Shown one piece after another: positions 7,853 to 16,716 of a stretch of DNA of 64,000 nt (the stretch's first letter is position 1; every line of letters starts with the position of its first letter). The notes beneath the pieces were generated by a model that was not told the origin of the DNA, did no database searches, and saw nothing but the letters and a program-made list of their open reading frames with translations. The translations under genes and the position numbers were made by a program. This stretch comes from Rhodospirillaceae bacterium (GTDB lineage Bacteria; Pseudomonadota; Alphaproteobacteria; GCA-2731375): contig JABJKS010000072.1 of the NCBI GenBank assembly GCA_018660265.1, positions 50,685 to 114,684 on the forward strand. Direction: 5' to 3'.

Positions 7853-8115
7853 GCAAAAACATATCCTATTATTTTGAAGCAGACGTTTTAAGTTTGAAAT
7901 AACTGCAGAATTCAGTCAGTTTTGACCAAAGCCGGCCTTATTGAGCCGGGATCAAATTGACGACGACAGGATAGGTTGAAGCAGACTGGTGCAGTAAACC
8001 AGAGTATAGCAAACGACCAGTTAACAAAACATTAAGATGAAGGTCGGTTTGCGAAAATTTAGTTGCCGGGAAAAAAATATGAGGCCGGCAGGGTGTGGAT
8101 AGTGAGGGCTTAGGG

Positions 8116-8139
8116 GGATTGATGAAAAAGCATCAATCC
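8116..8139 (+). promoter_or_regulatory. Hairpin covering the ribosome-binding region of the Bax-like gene
   Basis: GGATTGATG-AAAAAG-CATCAATCC is a perfect 9-bp stem ending two bases before the ATG at 8142. It occupies the place where a Shine-Dalgarno sequence would be. Its loop strand includes an ATG (8122) that opens an 8-codon leader frame ending in TGA across the start codon of the main gene. It may control translation. Confidence 0.5.
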
Positions 8140-8141
8140 GA

Positions 8142-9221
8142 ATGGCGTTGAAGATGAAGATCAATATACAGGCAGTTGCCGTGTTAGCAGGCGTGATGGC
8201 GGCATCCTATGTCGCTGCAGCCCATGCGGAAGCTGACCAACTTGGCCAGCCCGATTTTGCCTCCTCTGTTGCGTCCACGTCCGCCACGTCCGCCACGTCC
8301 GCCACGTCCTCTGGGGCAATGACCTTTACGGTAGTGGCGTTCAGCCCGTCTGCGGTGGTACCGTCGCCGACGCAACAGTTTCAATTGGCCAGCTTAATGA
8401 CCTTGCCTGGGTCCAAATTCAAATGGCAGCCGCGGCGTGGTTTTGATCGCCAGGCGCTGTTGGATCTGTCGCTGTCGGATTTACGTCAGGGCATGGCGGA
8501 TGTGCCGCCGGTTTACCTGAACCGTTTTCCCGCTGATTTAGCGGCTCTGCGGTCTGCGAAAAAGCGCAAGGACATCTTTATCAAAACCGTGCTGCCTTTG
8601 GTGTTGCGCGCCAATAATGAGGTTCGCGCCGAACGTCAGCGCATGTTGTTACTGCTGCGCCGTGATGGTGTACGGGACGGTGCGACGGCCTCTCTGTCAA
8701 AGGCGGAACGGACATACCTTGACCAGTTGGCAGTGCAGTACGGCGTCGCCACAGGTGATTTGGATGAATTGCAACGGCGCGTTGATGTCGTGCCGGCATC
8801 TTTGGCTCTGGCCCAGGGGGCGGAGGAATCCGGTTGGGGCACCTCCCGCTTCGCCCGTCAGGGCAATGCAGTGTTTGGCCAGCGGACTTTTCGCAAGGGC
8901 GGTGGTTTGGTGCCGCTGAAGCGTGAGAGAGGTGCCAGCTTTGAAGTTAAGGCGTTCAATAGCCTTTATAACTCCGTTCGTTCCTATGTCTGGAACCTGA
9001 ATACCCATTTCGCGTACAAAAAATTCCGCGAAGAGCGGGCTACGTTCCGCCATCAGGGCCAGCCCCTGGATGGCTATGCCTTAATCGGTGCGTTAAAGAA
9101 GTATTCCGAACGGGGGCATAAGTATATCGATACCATTCGGGTCATCATGCGGGCTAATCGCCTGTACGATTTCGACGATGCAGAGTTGCTGTCCGTAGCC
9201 AGTAACAAACAACCCTCGTAG
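8142..9221 (+). CDS. Bax-like peptidoglycan hydrolase (glucosaminidase domain), secreted
   Basis: This 359-residue protein has an N-terminal signal peptide (about residues 8-29, cleavage likely after AHA). It carries a C-terminal glucosaminidase-type domain, recognisable from LALAQGAEESGWGTSRFARQ (Glu catalytic candidate) and the FGQRTF and YNSVRSYVWNLNTH segments found in the Bax/FlgJ-like family. It should cut glycan strands of peptidoglycan in the periplasm. A low-complexity linker of Ser-Ala-Thr repeats at about 45-57 comes from a 9-bp DNA tandem repeat. ATG 8142 has no normal ribosome-binding site because of the hairpin; ATG 8154 is an alternative. Confidence 0.85.
   Translation: MALKMKINIQAVAVLAGVMAASYVAAAHAEADQLGQPDFASSVASTSATSATSATSSGAMTFTVVAFSPSAVVPSPTQQFQLASLMTLPGSKFKWQPRRGFDRQALLDLSLSDLRQGMADVPPVYLNRFPADLAALRSAKKRKDIFIKTVLPLVLRANNEVRAERQRMLLLLRRDGVRDGATASLSKAERTYLDQLAVQYGVATGDLDELQRRVDVVPASLALAQGAEESGWGTSRFARQGNAVFGQRTFRKGGGLVPLKRERGASFEVKAFNSLYNSVRSYVWNLNTHFAYKKFREERATFRHQGQPLDGYALIGALKKYSERGHKYIDTIRVIMRANRLYDFDDAELLSVASNKQPS
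8275..8309. repeat. 9-bp tandem repeat inside the Bax-like gene
   Basis: The unit CCACGTCCG is repeated about 3.9 times and encodes Ser-Ala-Thr triplets in the linker after the signal peptide. Because the unit is a multiple of three, copy-number change would alter linker length without frameshift. Confidence 0.95.
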
Positions 9222-9299
9222 CAGGCGACCATTTCACCATCATGTCTGAGACCGTGCGATAGGCATGGTGTGATTGGCGTCGTCAGCGCTGGGCCGACC

Positions 9300-9333
9300 T
9301 TTACGGACCTGTTTACGGACCTGTTTACGGACC
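9300..9333. repeat. 12-bp tandem repeat at the end of the deacetylase gene
   Basis: TTTACGGACCTG occurs at 9300 and 9312, with a partial third copy at 9324-9333. The innermost copy contains the TAA stop codon (read on the minus strand) of the deacetylase gene, so the repeat sits exactly at the gene's 3' boundary. Confidence 0.95.
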
Positions 9334-10473
9334 CGGAATATAGAACGGCGTTCCGAACCAGCGCCAGCGATCTCCGGGTGCACGCAGGGTGCAATTGATC
9401 CGGCCCCGGCCCTTGGCAAAAGGCTTTTCCAATCGTACCTCAAAGCGCCTGGCGCCAAGACGCTCCAACTGTGCGGCGCCACTTTGGTTGGAGGCGAAAC
9501 AGGCAAGATTGGTCAAAGCACCAATGTCGTCGGCAACCGTAAAGCCGAAATCAGGCGGGTTGTTGGCCCGCAATACAGTATCGGCCGGCAGTACGTCGCT
9601 GACGGGAAGCGGCAGGCCGTTGCCTGCGAGGCGAAAACGTTCAACGGCGCTAAAGCGTTCGTTCAAGGCAAATCGCGGCAGCCCGAAAAGATCTTCGCCA
9701 CTATGGGCAACCCCCGAATGCTGCCCGAATGCCGCCACAAAACCGGCATCCCGCGCCGCCTTTTTCTCCCGCAGGCCGAACTCCCCGTAGGGGTAGGCCA
9801 GCAATTTTGGGGCAAAGCCTAGTTCTGCATGAAACCTGGAATTGGCGCGGGTCAGTTCCTCCCTAAGCCGGGTCGGGGAGACGTTGGGCAAATGGGCGTG
9901 GCTGCCCGAATGATTGCCGATGGTAACCCCTGCTGCCGCCATGGCCCGTAACTGGGCCCAGGATAGGTGATTGGGCCGTTTGCCATCAATGGCGTCCGTG
10001 GCCACGAATAATGTGAACGGCAAACCTGCTTTGGCCAGCATGGGCCAGGCCTTGTCGTGCACGGACAGGAAGGCGTCATCAACGGTCAATCCTATCGTGC
10101 GGTCGGGCAGTTGTTCCTTGCGGCGAAAGGCGGCAATTATCTCGGGCAGGGGCATGACGTTGTAGCCACCCGTCTTAATCTCGTTCAGGTGGGCTTCAAG
10201 CTGCGCTATGGTGACGTTGGTGGAGGGATATTTGCTTTCGCCAAAGCGATGATACATGAAGATGACGGCTGAAGTGACCATGCCGTCGGCCCGGGCCGGC
10301 CCTCTCGGGATTAAGGCGGCTGCGGCAAGTAATAGCGCAACAAATAGACAGCTCAACAGTTGCGCGCCCGGGATTTTGCCGACACGAGGACGACGTCCGT
10401 ACCGATGCGTCCCCACCAATTGCCAGGGAACGTGTCCGTGTTGAACCTTATGTGTGCCGTTTATGCCATGCAT
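9325..10473 (-). CDS. Polysaccharide deacetylase (NodB-type), membrane-anchored or secreted
   Basis: This 382-residue protein belongs to the carbohydrate esterase 4 group. Motif 1 is TVDDAF (Asp132-Asp133), motif 2 is HSGSH (metal ligands His188 and His192), and motif 3 is AYPYGEF (about 226-232). An N-terminal hydrophobic segment (about 38-56) followed by ARADG suggests a signal peptide preceded by a long basic cytoplasmic stretch. The start may therefore lie further in than the ATG at 10473. The C-terminal 120 residues are outside the NodB core. The likely substrate is an N-acetylated glycan, but which one cannot be told. Confidence 0.87.
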   Translation of the reverse strand: MHGINGTHKVQHGHVPWQLVGTHRYGRRPRVGKIPGAQLLSCLFVALLLAAAALIPRGPARADGMVTSAVIFMYHRFGESKYPSTNVTIAQLEAHLNEIKTGGYNVMPLPEIIAAFRRKEQLPDRTIGLTVDDAFLSVHDKAWPMLAKAGLPFTLFVATDAIDGKRPNHLSWAQLRAMAAAGVTIGNHSGSHAHLPNVSPTRLREELTRANSRFHAELGFAPKLLAYPYGEFGLREKKAARDAGFVAAFGQHSGVAHSGEDLFGLPRFALNERFSAVERFRLAGNGLPLPVSDVLPADTVLRANNPPDFGFTVADDIGALTNLACFASNQSGAAQLERLGARRFEVRLEKPFAKGRGRINCTLRAPGDRWRWFGTPFYIPGP

Positions 10474-10609
10474 GATAGCCGCGTTTCGTACACTTTTTTA
10501 ATTTATCCAATATATCATAATTCTCGTTAACTCTACTTTTAACCTATATCTGTTAACGAAGTCTGCAGCCGGTCAACTCTGGTCCGGTCGATCTATCGAG
10601 GAAGCGAAG

Positions 10610-11203
10610 ATGAGCGGGATTGTAAACGATAAAAGCTTTGATATCATTTTCCGTGAGGCGCACAGCCATTCGGTGTGGCTGGATAAGGCGGTGTCCGATA
10701 TCACCCTACAGGCGCTATACGACCTGTTATGCCTTGGTCCGACGTCGGCCAATTGTTCGCCGGGACGTTTTTTGTTTTTGCGTTCAACCGAGGCCAAGGA
10801 ACGCCTGCGCCCTTATTTGAGCGCGGGCAATGTGGCACAGACCGTGTCCGCGCCGGTGGTCGCAATTGTCGGCCATGACCTTGCCTTCTGCAATAAATTC
10901 GACACTCTGTGGCCGGGCAATGAAGAAGTCCGCACCTGGTTTGAAGGTAACGATGCGAAGCTGGAGGAGACAGCCTTTCGCAATGGCTCCCTTCAGGGTG
11001 CCTATATGATCATTGCCGCGCGTTCTCTTGGCCTGGATTGCGGACCAATGTCCGGCTTCGATATGGCAGGGGTGAACGGGGAATTTTTCGAAGATACCAC
11101 CATTCGGGTTAATTTCCTGTGCAATTTGGGCCATGGGGACCCTGCCGCACTGCCGCCTCGTAAACCTCGCCTGGGCTTCAATGAAGCGGCAGAGGTGCTA
11201 TAA
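10610..11203 (+). CDS. RutE-like nitroreductase family oxidoreductase (malonic semialdehyde reductase)
   Basis: This is a 197-residue flavin-dependent nitroreductase-fold protein. The pattern LLCLGPTSANCSPGRFLFL near residues 42-60, the FRNGSLQGAYMIIAARSLGLDCGPMSGFD block, and the C-terminal LPPRKPRLGFNE match the RutE/YdfG-type malonic semialdehyde reductase group. It would bind FMN and use NAD(P)H in the cytoplasm. The ATG follows GAGGAAG. No other rut (pyrimidine degradation) genes are near, so a general aldehyde or nitro reductase role is equally possible. Confidence 0.82.
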   Translation: MSGIVNDKSFDIIFREAHSHSVWLDKAVSDITLQALYDLLCLGPTSANCSPGRFLFLRSTEAKERLRPYLSAGNVAQTVSAPVVAIVGHDLAFCNKFDTLWPGNEEVRTWFEGNDAKLEETAFRNGSLQGAYMIIAARSLGLDCGPMSGFDMAGVNGEFFEDTTIRVNFLCNLGHGDPAALPPRKPRLGFNEAAEVL

Positions 11204-11269
11204 GACGTTCGCATAGATTACGCCGAACGCAATTTCTGAACTTTATCTGGGGCCGGGGGCCCCCTGGCC

Positions 11270-12001
11270 ATGCTTGTTCTGGCATTTGATACCGCCCAAG
11301 GGGCCTGTTCCGCCGCAATTTCCCGGCACGGCGAATTGCTGGCGCATGATCATGAGCGCATGCAGCGCGGCCATGCGGAGAAACTGCTTCCCAAGATCGA
11401 AATGGTGCGGCGACGGGCCGGGATCGATTATGCCGATTTGGATCTGATCGCGGTGACAATAGGGCCCGGCACTTTCACCGGTGTTCGTGTTGGCCTTGCC
11501 GCGGCACGCGCCCTTGCCTTAGTCCATAAGACGCCCATTCTTGGCATCGGCACATTGGAGTTGTTGGCCCAGGGTGTCCTTGCATTGGCATCGGGGGCAT
11601 CAGGGGCATCAGGGGCATCAGGGGCACCTATGGATTGTGGCGTAATCGCCGCAATAGATGCCCGGCGCGGCGAGCTTTATAGTCAGGCGTTTGATCCCGC
11701 CGGCGTGGCGATCGCCCAGCCAACGGTGGGACAAATCGAAAAAATAGGAATGGATATTACTGCCTTTGACCTGTCGTCCGGCGTGATCGTCGGGACCGGC
11801 GCCGAACTTTTAAAGGCTGTACTGCCCGGTTGGCGGATCGAACCGCGCATAATGTTCCCAGATGCTGCCGTGCTTGCCCTGGCAGCGGACGGTTGGCGTG
11901 ATCGGGCCTCGAAAACAGCCCCATCGCCCCTGTATCTACGCGCACCCGATGCCCGTCTGCCGGGACAAAAGGGACAGGCAGCGCCGACAACGGTCGCATG
12001 A
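11270..12001 (+). CDS. tsaB: tRNA threonylcarbamoyladenosine biosynthesis protein TsaB
   Basis: This 243-residue ASKHA-fold protein is the partner of TsaD in making t6A37 of ANN-decoding tRNAs. The N-terminal LAFDTAQGACSAAI, then HAEKLLPKIE and VTIGPGTFTGVRVGLAAARALA, are diagnostic of TsaB. A Gly-Ala-Ser repeat at about residues 107-117, from a 9-bp DNA repeat, replaces part of a surface loop. The stop overlaps the start of rimI by 4 bases, so translation is coupled. tsaD and tsaE are not in the window. Confidence 0.94.
   Translation: MLVLAFDTAQGACSAAISRHGELLAHDHERMQRGHAEKLLPKIEMVRRRAGIDYADLDLIAVTIGPGTFTGVRVGLAAARALALVHKTPILGIGTLELLAQGVLALASGASGASGASGAPMDCGVIAAIDARRGELYSQAFDPAGVAIAQPTVGQIEKIGMDITAFDLSSGVIVGTGAELLKAVLPGWRIEPRIMFPDAAVLALAADGWRDRASKTAPSPLYLRAPDARLPGQKGQAAPTTVA
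11594..11626. repeat. 9-bp tandem repeat inside tsaB
   Basis: GGGGCATCA is repeated three times plus a partial copy (11594, 11603, 11612, 11621) and encodes Gly-Ala-Ser triplets. It is in frame, so unit gain or loss would only change loop length. Confidence 0.95.
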
Positions 12002-12489
12002 AACTGGAATTCGCCGACGCCGATGGAACCAGTTCAACGCTGTTGGCCGCCCTGCATGCTCAATGCTTTTCGGAAGGTTGGCGCGAGGATGCCTTTGCCA
12101 GTTTGTTGGCGATGCCGGGGGCCTTCGCCTTAATTTTGGGCCCGGGTTCTGAGGACAATGGTGGTGCCGTCGCCACACCTGTAGGTTTTGCCCTGGCCCG
12201 GGCAATTGGTGGCGAAAGCGAAATCATCACGCTTGGTGTGCTGCCGGGGCGTCGCGAAAAGGGCGTCGGTGCCGCATTAGTGGCTGCTGTCGCGGCAAAG
12301 GCCCGGGATATGGCCAGTGCGGAATTGTTTTTGGAAGTTGCCGCTGACAATGTCGCAGCCATTGCACTTTACAAAGCAACGGGCTTCGTGGCCGTCGGAC
12401 GGCGTAAGGACTATTATCAAAATAAAAACGCGACCGATGCCGGCAACGTTTCGCAAATTGATGCCATCGTTATGCGCCGGACGCTTTGA
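11998..12489 (+). CDS. rimI: Ribosomal protein S18-alanine N-acetyltransferase-like GNAT protein
   Basis: This 163-residue GNAT acetyltransferase carries the acetyl-CoA loop RREKGVGAALV and the RimI-like LEVAADNVAAIALYKATGFVAVGRRKDYY. Its place directly after tsaB with an ATGA overlap is the classical tsaB-rimI arrangement, which supports RimI (N-terminal acetylation of S18) over other GNATs. It carries a loop richer in Gly/Ala around residues 50-60 than E. coli RimI. Confidence 0.9.
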   Translation: MKLEFADADGTSSTLLAALHAQCFSEGWREDAFASLLAMPGAFALILGPGSEDNGGAVATPVGFALARAIGGESEIITLGVLPGRREKGVGAALVAAVAAKARDMASAELFLEVAADNVAAIALYKATGFVAVGRRKDYYQNKNATDAGNVSQIDAIVMRRTL

Positions 12490-12512
12490 TGCAAATTTGG
12501 TTGCTTGTCCAA

Positions 12513-12767
12513 TTATTGTGCTTTTTCGATGACGAGGAGGTAAGGACCGTCGGGTTCGTTTGGATTTTCCGGCTCAAGCGAGATAACTTTGTGCCCGTGT
12601 TCGCGTACGGAGCGTGGAACATTTAACAAAGGTTCCGGGCCAAGCAATCGTACAGTTGCTATCTCACCAATCGACAAGGATTCAATCAATAGTTTAGTTC
12701 GAACAAATGTCATCGGACAAATTTGTTGCGTTATGTCTAGAAATGTTCCAACAATTTCGGTGTTCAT
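12513..12767 (-). CDS. TusA-like sulfurtransferase family protein
   Basis: This 84-residue protein has the TusA fold signature: LDITQQICPMTFVRTKL with Cys17, then a glycine-containing turn (LSIGE) and a C-terminal DGPYLLVIEKA strand. The cysteine is followed by Pro-Met-Thr rather than Cys-Pro-x-Pro, a variant of the motif. The role is probably sulfur relay to a cofactor or tRNA thiolation, but the partner is unknown. It is divergent from mucR with an AT-rich 143-bp spacer that probably holds both promoters. Confidence 0.82.
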   Translation of the reverse strand: MNTEIVGTFLDITQQICPMTFVRTKLLIESLSIGEIATVRLLGPEPLLNVPRSVREHGHKVISLEPENPNEPDGPYLLVIEKAQ

Positions 12768-12910
12768 TATGCATTACCAAATATAAACAGAATTAATGCT
12801 GCAATACAGTTGCTCTATTGATTAGTGTGGAATATAATATCCTGATAATGTTCACATTTTGAATCCTGTGCATTTGAAATTGCTTAGATACTTACGAAGG
12901 AATTAATTAC

Positions 12911-13333
12911 ATGTCGGAACAGGGCGTTGATCTTAGCGAGTTGTTGACCTTAACTGCTGATATTGTTGCATCGCACGTCTCAAATAATGGTGTTCCTGTC
13001 AGCGAATTACCACAATTGATTCAACAAGTTTATGCAACATTAGCAGAACTTGGTAAGGAAGCACCGGCGGCAGCGGAAAAACCACAGCCAGCGGTGCCGA
13101 TCCGCAAATCAATTACGCCCGACTTTATCATTTGTTTGGAAGATGGCAAAAAGCTGAAAATGCTGAAACGGCATCTGAAAACGGCTTACGACATGACACC
13201 GGATCAATATCGTGACCGCTGGGGGCTGGCTTCGGATTATCCCATGGTTGCGCCCAACTATGCCGAACAGCGGCGGGATTTGGCAAAAAAGATTGGCTTG
13301 GGCACATCGCGAAGCCGTCGCAGCGCAGTTTGA
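12911..13333 (+). CDS. MucR/Ros-family zinc-finger transcriptional regulator
   Basis: This 140-residue protein belongs to the MucR/Ros family typical of alphaproteobacteria. The conserved block runs from PDFIICLEDGKKLKMLKRHL through MTPDQYRDRWGL to DYPMVAPNYAEQR and KKIGLG. The prokaryotic zinc finger is reduced (Cys then Asp, His), as in many MucR proteins. These proteins act as oligomeric AT-rich DNA silencers controlling exopolysaccharide, motility and cell cycle genes. The N-terminal helix carries the oligomerisation segment. The ATG follows AAGGA at suitable spacing; fur lies 32 bp downstream and may be co-transcribed. Confidence 0.93.
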   Translation: MSEQGVDLSELLTLTADIVASHVSNNGVPVSELPQLIQQVYATLAELGKEAPAAAEKPQPAVPIRKSITPDFIICLEDGKKLKMLKRHLKTAYDMTPDQYRDRWGLASDYPMVAPNYAEQRRDLAKKIGLGTSRSRRSAV

Positions 13334-13365
13334 TTTTGCGTAACACAACAAGGGCCTAAGGTCAC

Positions 13366-13827
13366 ATGCCCGGGCAAATCGAACGTCTTTGTATAGAACG
13401 CGGTCTTCGTATGACGGGACAGCGCAGAGTTGTCGCCCGGGTGTTGTCGGAAGCCGATGATCATCCTGACGCTGAAGAGGTTTATCGGCGGGCCAGTGCG
13501 CTGGAGCCGAAAATATCCATTGCGACGGTTTATCGTACCCTGCGCATTCTGGAGGATGCCGGCATTTTGCAGCGCCTGGAATTCGGTGATGGCCGGGCCC
13601 GATTTGAGCAGGCGGAAAGCGACCATCATGATCATCTGATCGATACTTCCAGCGGGCGCGTAATAGAATTCCAGAATGAACAGCTGGAAGCGCTGCAGGA
13701 AAAGGTGGCCCATGAGCTTGGCTTTCGCCTGATTGGCCATAGAATGGAATTGTATTGCGTGCCTTTGGACGACGCGACCAATAACGATCAAGACGCTGAT
13801 CCGGATAGCGACCCCGAACGGCCCTGA
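13366..13827 (+). CDS. fur: Fur-family transcriptional regulator
   Basis: This 153-residue metal-responsive repressor has a winged helix (RMTGQRRVVARVL to ISIATVYRTLRILEDAGIL) and a dimerisation domain with metal ligands in ESDHHDHLID and GHRMELY. The CxxC pairs of classical Fur are replaced by DTSS, as in alphaproteobacterial Fur/Mur proteins, so manganese sensing is possible. Irr is less likely because the heme-binding motif is absent. The tail is rich in Asp. It is 32 bp after mucR. Confidence 0.9.
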   Translation: MPGQIERLCIERGLRMTGQRRVVARVLSEADDHPDAEEVYRRASALEPKISIATVYRTLRILEDAGILQRLEFGDGRARFEQAESDHHDHLIDTSSGRVIEFQNEQLEALQEKVAHELGFRLIGHRMELYCVPLDDATNNDQDADPDSDPERP

Positions 13828-13976
13828 TTAGCATTGAAACCAACAGAGCTTTTTTTGTCGAATTTTCATCTTGCTGTTGACGGCAATGTGACTTCTTGAC
13901 TATTTGCCCCTGATTGATAGTGTTTTCCCTCATAACATAGTGTGGAGCGCGATAAGGGAATGAACCAATATCACCA

Positions 13977-13999
13977 GCGTTTGGACGTTTTCCAAACGC
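13977..13999. other. Perfect hairpin upstream of miaB
   Basis: GCGTTTGGA-CGTTT-TCCAAACGC is a perfect 9-bp stem in the 235-bp gap between fur and miaB. No T-run follows, so it is more likely a leader structure than a terminator. Confidence 0.5.
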
Positions 14000-14062
14000 G
14001 CGTGAGTGACTGCAAAGGCAGGTCTCGGTTAAGCGAGGCCCCATATAACCACGAACACACCA

Positions 14063-15562
14063 GTGGTCTTGAATGCCGATGCGGATGGCCCCCCTTGCCC
14101 CGAAAATTATTTGCCTAAAAAACTGTATATTCGCACCTATGGGTGCCAAATGAACGTATACGATTCTGCCCGTATGGCGGATGTCCTCCAACCCTTGGGT
14201 TATACACAGGTGGAGGGGCCCGATGATGCGGACATGATCATCCTGAATACCTGCCACATTCGTGAAAAGGCCGCAGAAAAGGTTTATTCCGAACTGGGTC
14301 GGCTGCGTCAGATAAAGGAGCAGCGGGCAGAGGAGATGCCGTCTCGAAAAGGTCCCGTGCTGGCCGTGGCCGGCTGCGTTGCCCAGGCCGAGGGGGCGGA
14401 GATGATCGCCCGCGCGCCGTTTCTCGATATCGTCTTTGGCCCGCAAACCTATCACCGCCTGCCGGAAATGATTGCCCGGGCCGAGCGTACGGCGACAAAG
14501 GGCGGGCGCGGTGCCGGTGTGTTGGATACGGAATTCCCGACTGCGGCGAAGTTTGATCATTTGCCCAAAGCGGCCGCCAATTCGGCCAATCATTCAGCAT
14601 TTCTGACCATCCAGGAAGGTTGCGACAAGTTCTGCACATTTTGCGTTGTGCCCTATACCCGGGGGGTGGAATTCTCCCGCCCCGGCCAGGCCGTTTTGGC
14701 GGAGGCGGCAGATATGGTCGCTGGCGGCGTGCGGGAGATCACCTTGCTGGGGCAGAACGTCAACGCCTATCATGGTGAAGCGGCGGAGACTGATGGCAAG
14801 GGCCAAGACAGGTGGGACCTGGCGGAATTGATCGTTCAATTGGCAAAAATAGAAGGTCTGGCCCGGATCCGTTATACCACCTCCCATCCCCGGGATATGA
14901 ACGACCGCCTCTACGCCACGCATGCGAATTGCGACAAATTGATGCCTTATATGCATTTGCCGGCGCAATCGGGCTCTGACAGAATTCTGGCCGCCATGAA
15001 CCGCGGCTATACCGCCCAAGCGTATTTGGACAGCATCGCCCGTTTGCGTCAGGTTCGCCCCGATATAGCGCTTTCCGGCGATTTTATCGTCGGTTTCCCG
15101 GGTGAAAGCGATGACGACTTTGAAGCCACCATGGAATTAGTGCGGCAGGTGAACTACGCGCAGGCCTATTCTTTTAAGTACAGTCCCCGCCCTGGCACCC
15201 CGGCGGCGACCATTGAGGATCAAGTCCCCGGCCATGTTGGCAGCGAGCGGCTGCAACGATTGCAAGCGCTTTTGGACAGCCAGCAACAAGCCTTCAACCA
15301 TCAAATGCTGGGGCGGCGCATGCCTTTATTGCTGGACCGGCGCGGGCGGCGACCTGGCCAATTGGTCGGGCGCAGTCCCTATATGCAGTCGGTACACGTT
15401 GATGGGCCGGATCACATGTTGGGACAAATCGTCGAAGTGGAAATTACCGCCGCCCACGCCAACAGTCTGGCAGGGGAATTGGTGGATCAGGTTCAGCCCG
15501 TTCAGCTCTCCCAAAAGGGAACAGCCGAGTTCGAATTGGCGCATGAGGAGCAGCAATTTTGA
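14063..15562 (+). CDS. miaB: tRNA-2-methylthio-N6-dimethylallyladenosine synthase MiaB
   Basis: This 499-residue radical-SAM methylthiotransferase modifies i6A37 in tRNAs reading UNN codons. The N-terminal cluster ligands are Cys28 (YGCQMN), Cys64 (NTCHIRE) and Cys105 (AGCVAQ); the radical-SAM CxxxCxxC is Cys187, 191 and 194 (CDKFCTFC). A C-terminal TRAM domain ends near residue 480. The listed GTG start at 14063 is uncertain because no clear ribosome-binding site precedes it; TTG at 14069 or 14111 would also preserve the fold. The stop overlaps the TTG start of the phoH gene. Confidence 0.94.
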   Translation: MVLNADADGPPCPENYLPKKLYIRTYGCQMNVYDSARMADVLQPLGYTQVEGPDDADMIILNTCHIREKAAEKVYSELGRLRQIKEQRAEEMPSRKGPVLAVAGCVAQAEGAEMIARAPFLDIVFGPQTYHRLPEMIARAERTATKGGRGAGVLDTEFPTAAKFDHLPKAAANSANHSAFLTIQEGCDKFCTFCVVPYTRGVEFSRPGQAVLAEAADMVAGGVREITLLGQNVNAYHGEAAETDGKGQDRWDLAELIVQLAKIEGLARIRYTTSHPRDMNDRLYATHANCDKLMPYMHLPAQSGSDRILAAMNRGYTAQAYLDSIARLRQVRPDIALSGDFIVGFPGESDDDFEATMELVRQVNYAQAYSFKYSPRPGTPAATIEDQVPGHVGSERLQRLQALLDSQQQAFNHQMLGRRMPLLLDRRGRRPGQLVGRSPYMQSVHVDGPDHMLGQIVEVEITAAHANSLAGELVDQVQPVQLSQKGTAEFELAHEEQQF

Positions 15563-16677
15563 ACGTTGTGACGAATGGTGGCGAGCCGGCCCTGGTTGTT
15601 GACTTCCAGGATACCAGGTTGCTGGCACCGTTGTTTGGTGCCCATGATCAGCATCTGGCCCGGATCGAACAACGCCTAGGCCTGTCCCTGGTCCCACGGG
15701 GCAACAGGGTCGCGATTATCGGGGAGGCCGATGCGGCCCAGATTGCCCGCGCCGCGTTGGAGGACCTGTATCAGCGCCTGAAAGAAGGTTTGGAAGTCAC
15801 TGTCGCCGAGGTGGATGGTGCTGTCCGTATGGCGGAATCCCAACCTTTCAGTGGCGACGATGGCGAGGTTCATGGGGACCCGGACGCCTTGCCGAATTCT
15901 GGGGCAGGCAAATCAAAGCGTCGGGAACGCAAGGCCGGTCGCGGTGGTGCCGGTCGCGGCGCTGCCGGTCGTGGCCGTGACGGGGATGAACCCGCAGCCA
16001 GGAGGACCACCGGATCTGAAGACACATTGATCCGTACGCAAAAAAAGCTGATCACCCCGCGGTCCCCAACCCAGGCCGCCTATGTCAACGCCATGCGCCA
16101 TCATGATTTGGTGTTTGGTCTGGGCCCGGCGGGAACAGGCAAGACCTATTTGGCCGTCGCCATCGCCGTCTCCATGCTTTTGGAGGAAAAGGTGGAGCGG
16201 ATCATCCTGACCCGACCGGCGGTTGAAGCCGGCGAACGCCTCGGCTTTTTGCCTGGCGCGCTTGAGGAAAAGGTCGACCCCTACATGCGGCCCATGTACG
16301 ACGCCCTTTATGACATGATGCCCGGTGACCGGGTTGTTCGCCGCCGTGATGCCGGAGATATAGAAGTCGCGCCCTTGGCCTATATGCGTGGCCGCACCCT
16401 GTCCAATGCCTGCGTCATACTGGACGAAGCGCAAAATACCACGCCCATGCAGATGAAGATGTTCCTGACACGGCTGGGGGAAAATAGCCGCATGGTGGTG
16501 ACCGGCGATCCAAGCCAGGTTGATCTGCCGGCAGGGACGCCATCGGGGCTGCGCGATGCCATAAAGATTTTGGATGGTGTCGAAAATATCAAAATGATCA
16601 AATTCAACGCCGACGATGTCGTCCGCCATCCCCTGGTGGCTTCCATCGTGCGGGCCTATGACAGCCATGAGAAATAG
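15559..16677 (+). CDS. PhoH-family ATPase
   Basis: This 372-residue P-loop ATPase of the PhoH group is probably involved in RNA metabolism together with YbeY. An N-terminal KH-like half (1-95) precedes the ATPase, with Walker A GPAGTGKT at 189-196 and Walker B VILDEA at 286-291. Between them and the N-terminal part lies an unusual Arg/Gly-rich, probably disordered insert (about 118-150, [19 protein letters not shown]) not seen in typical PhoH. The TTG start overlaps the miaB stop (TTGA). The 7TM-HD gene starts 39 bp downstream. Confidence 0.93.
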   Translation: MNVVTNGGEPALVVDFQDTRLLAPLFGAHDQHLARIEQRLGLSLVPRGNRVAIIGEADAAQIARAALEDLYQRLKEGLEVTVAEVDGAVRMAESQPFSGDDGEVHGDPDALPNSGAGKSKRRERKAGRGGAGRGAAGRGRDGDEPAARRTTGSEDTLIRTQKKLITPRSPTQAAYVNAMRHHDLVFGLGPAGTGKTYLAVAIAVSMLLEEKVERIILTRPAVEAGERLGFLPGALEEKVDPYMRPMYDALYDMMPGDRVVRRRDAGDIEVAPLAYMRGRTLSNACVILDEAQNTTPMQMKMFLTRLGENSRMVVTGDPSQVDLPAGTPSGLRDAIKILDGVENIKMIKFNADDVVRHPLVASIVRAYDSHEK

Positions 16678-16716
16678 ACCTCTCGGCAAGAAGAAGCGGC
16701 GCGGCGGTTCATAGCC

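Larger units (their letters stand above)
7601..8115. other. Intergenic region, no gene seen
   Basis: About 500 bp between the DUF1127 terminator and the Bax-like gene. It holds four 11-bp tandem repeats (7706-7749) and two adjacent small hairpins (7816-7852). No open frame has both a plausible ribosome-binding site and family-like sequence. The region 7850-8100 is AT-rich and may hold the promoter of the next gene. A small RNA is possible but unproven. Confidence 0.5.

Noticed and set aside
13960..14118. A 52-codon plus-strand ORF before miaB
   Set aside because: The AAGGG is only about two bases from the ATG, the peptide has no family-like sequence, and it overlaps the miaB start in another frame.
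13109..14593. A 494-codon minus-strand frame across fur and the start of miaB
   Set aside because: It covers two well-supported genes on the other strand and the intergenic gap; it is a composition shadow.
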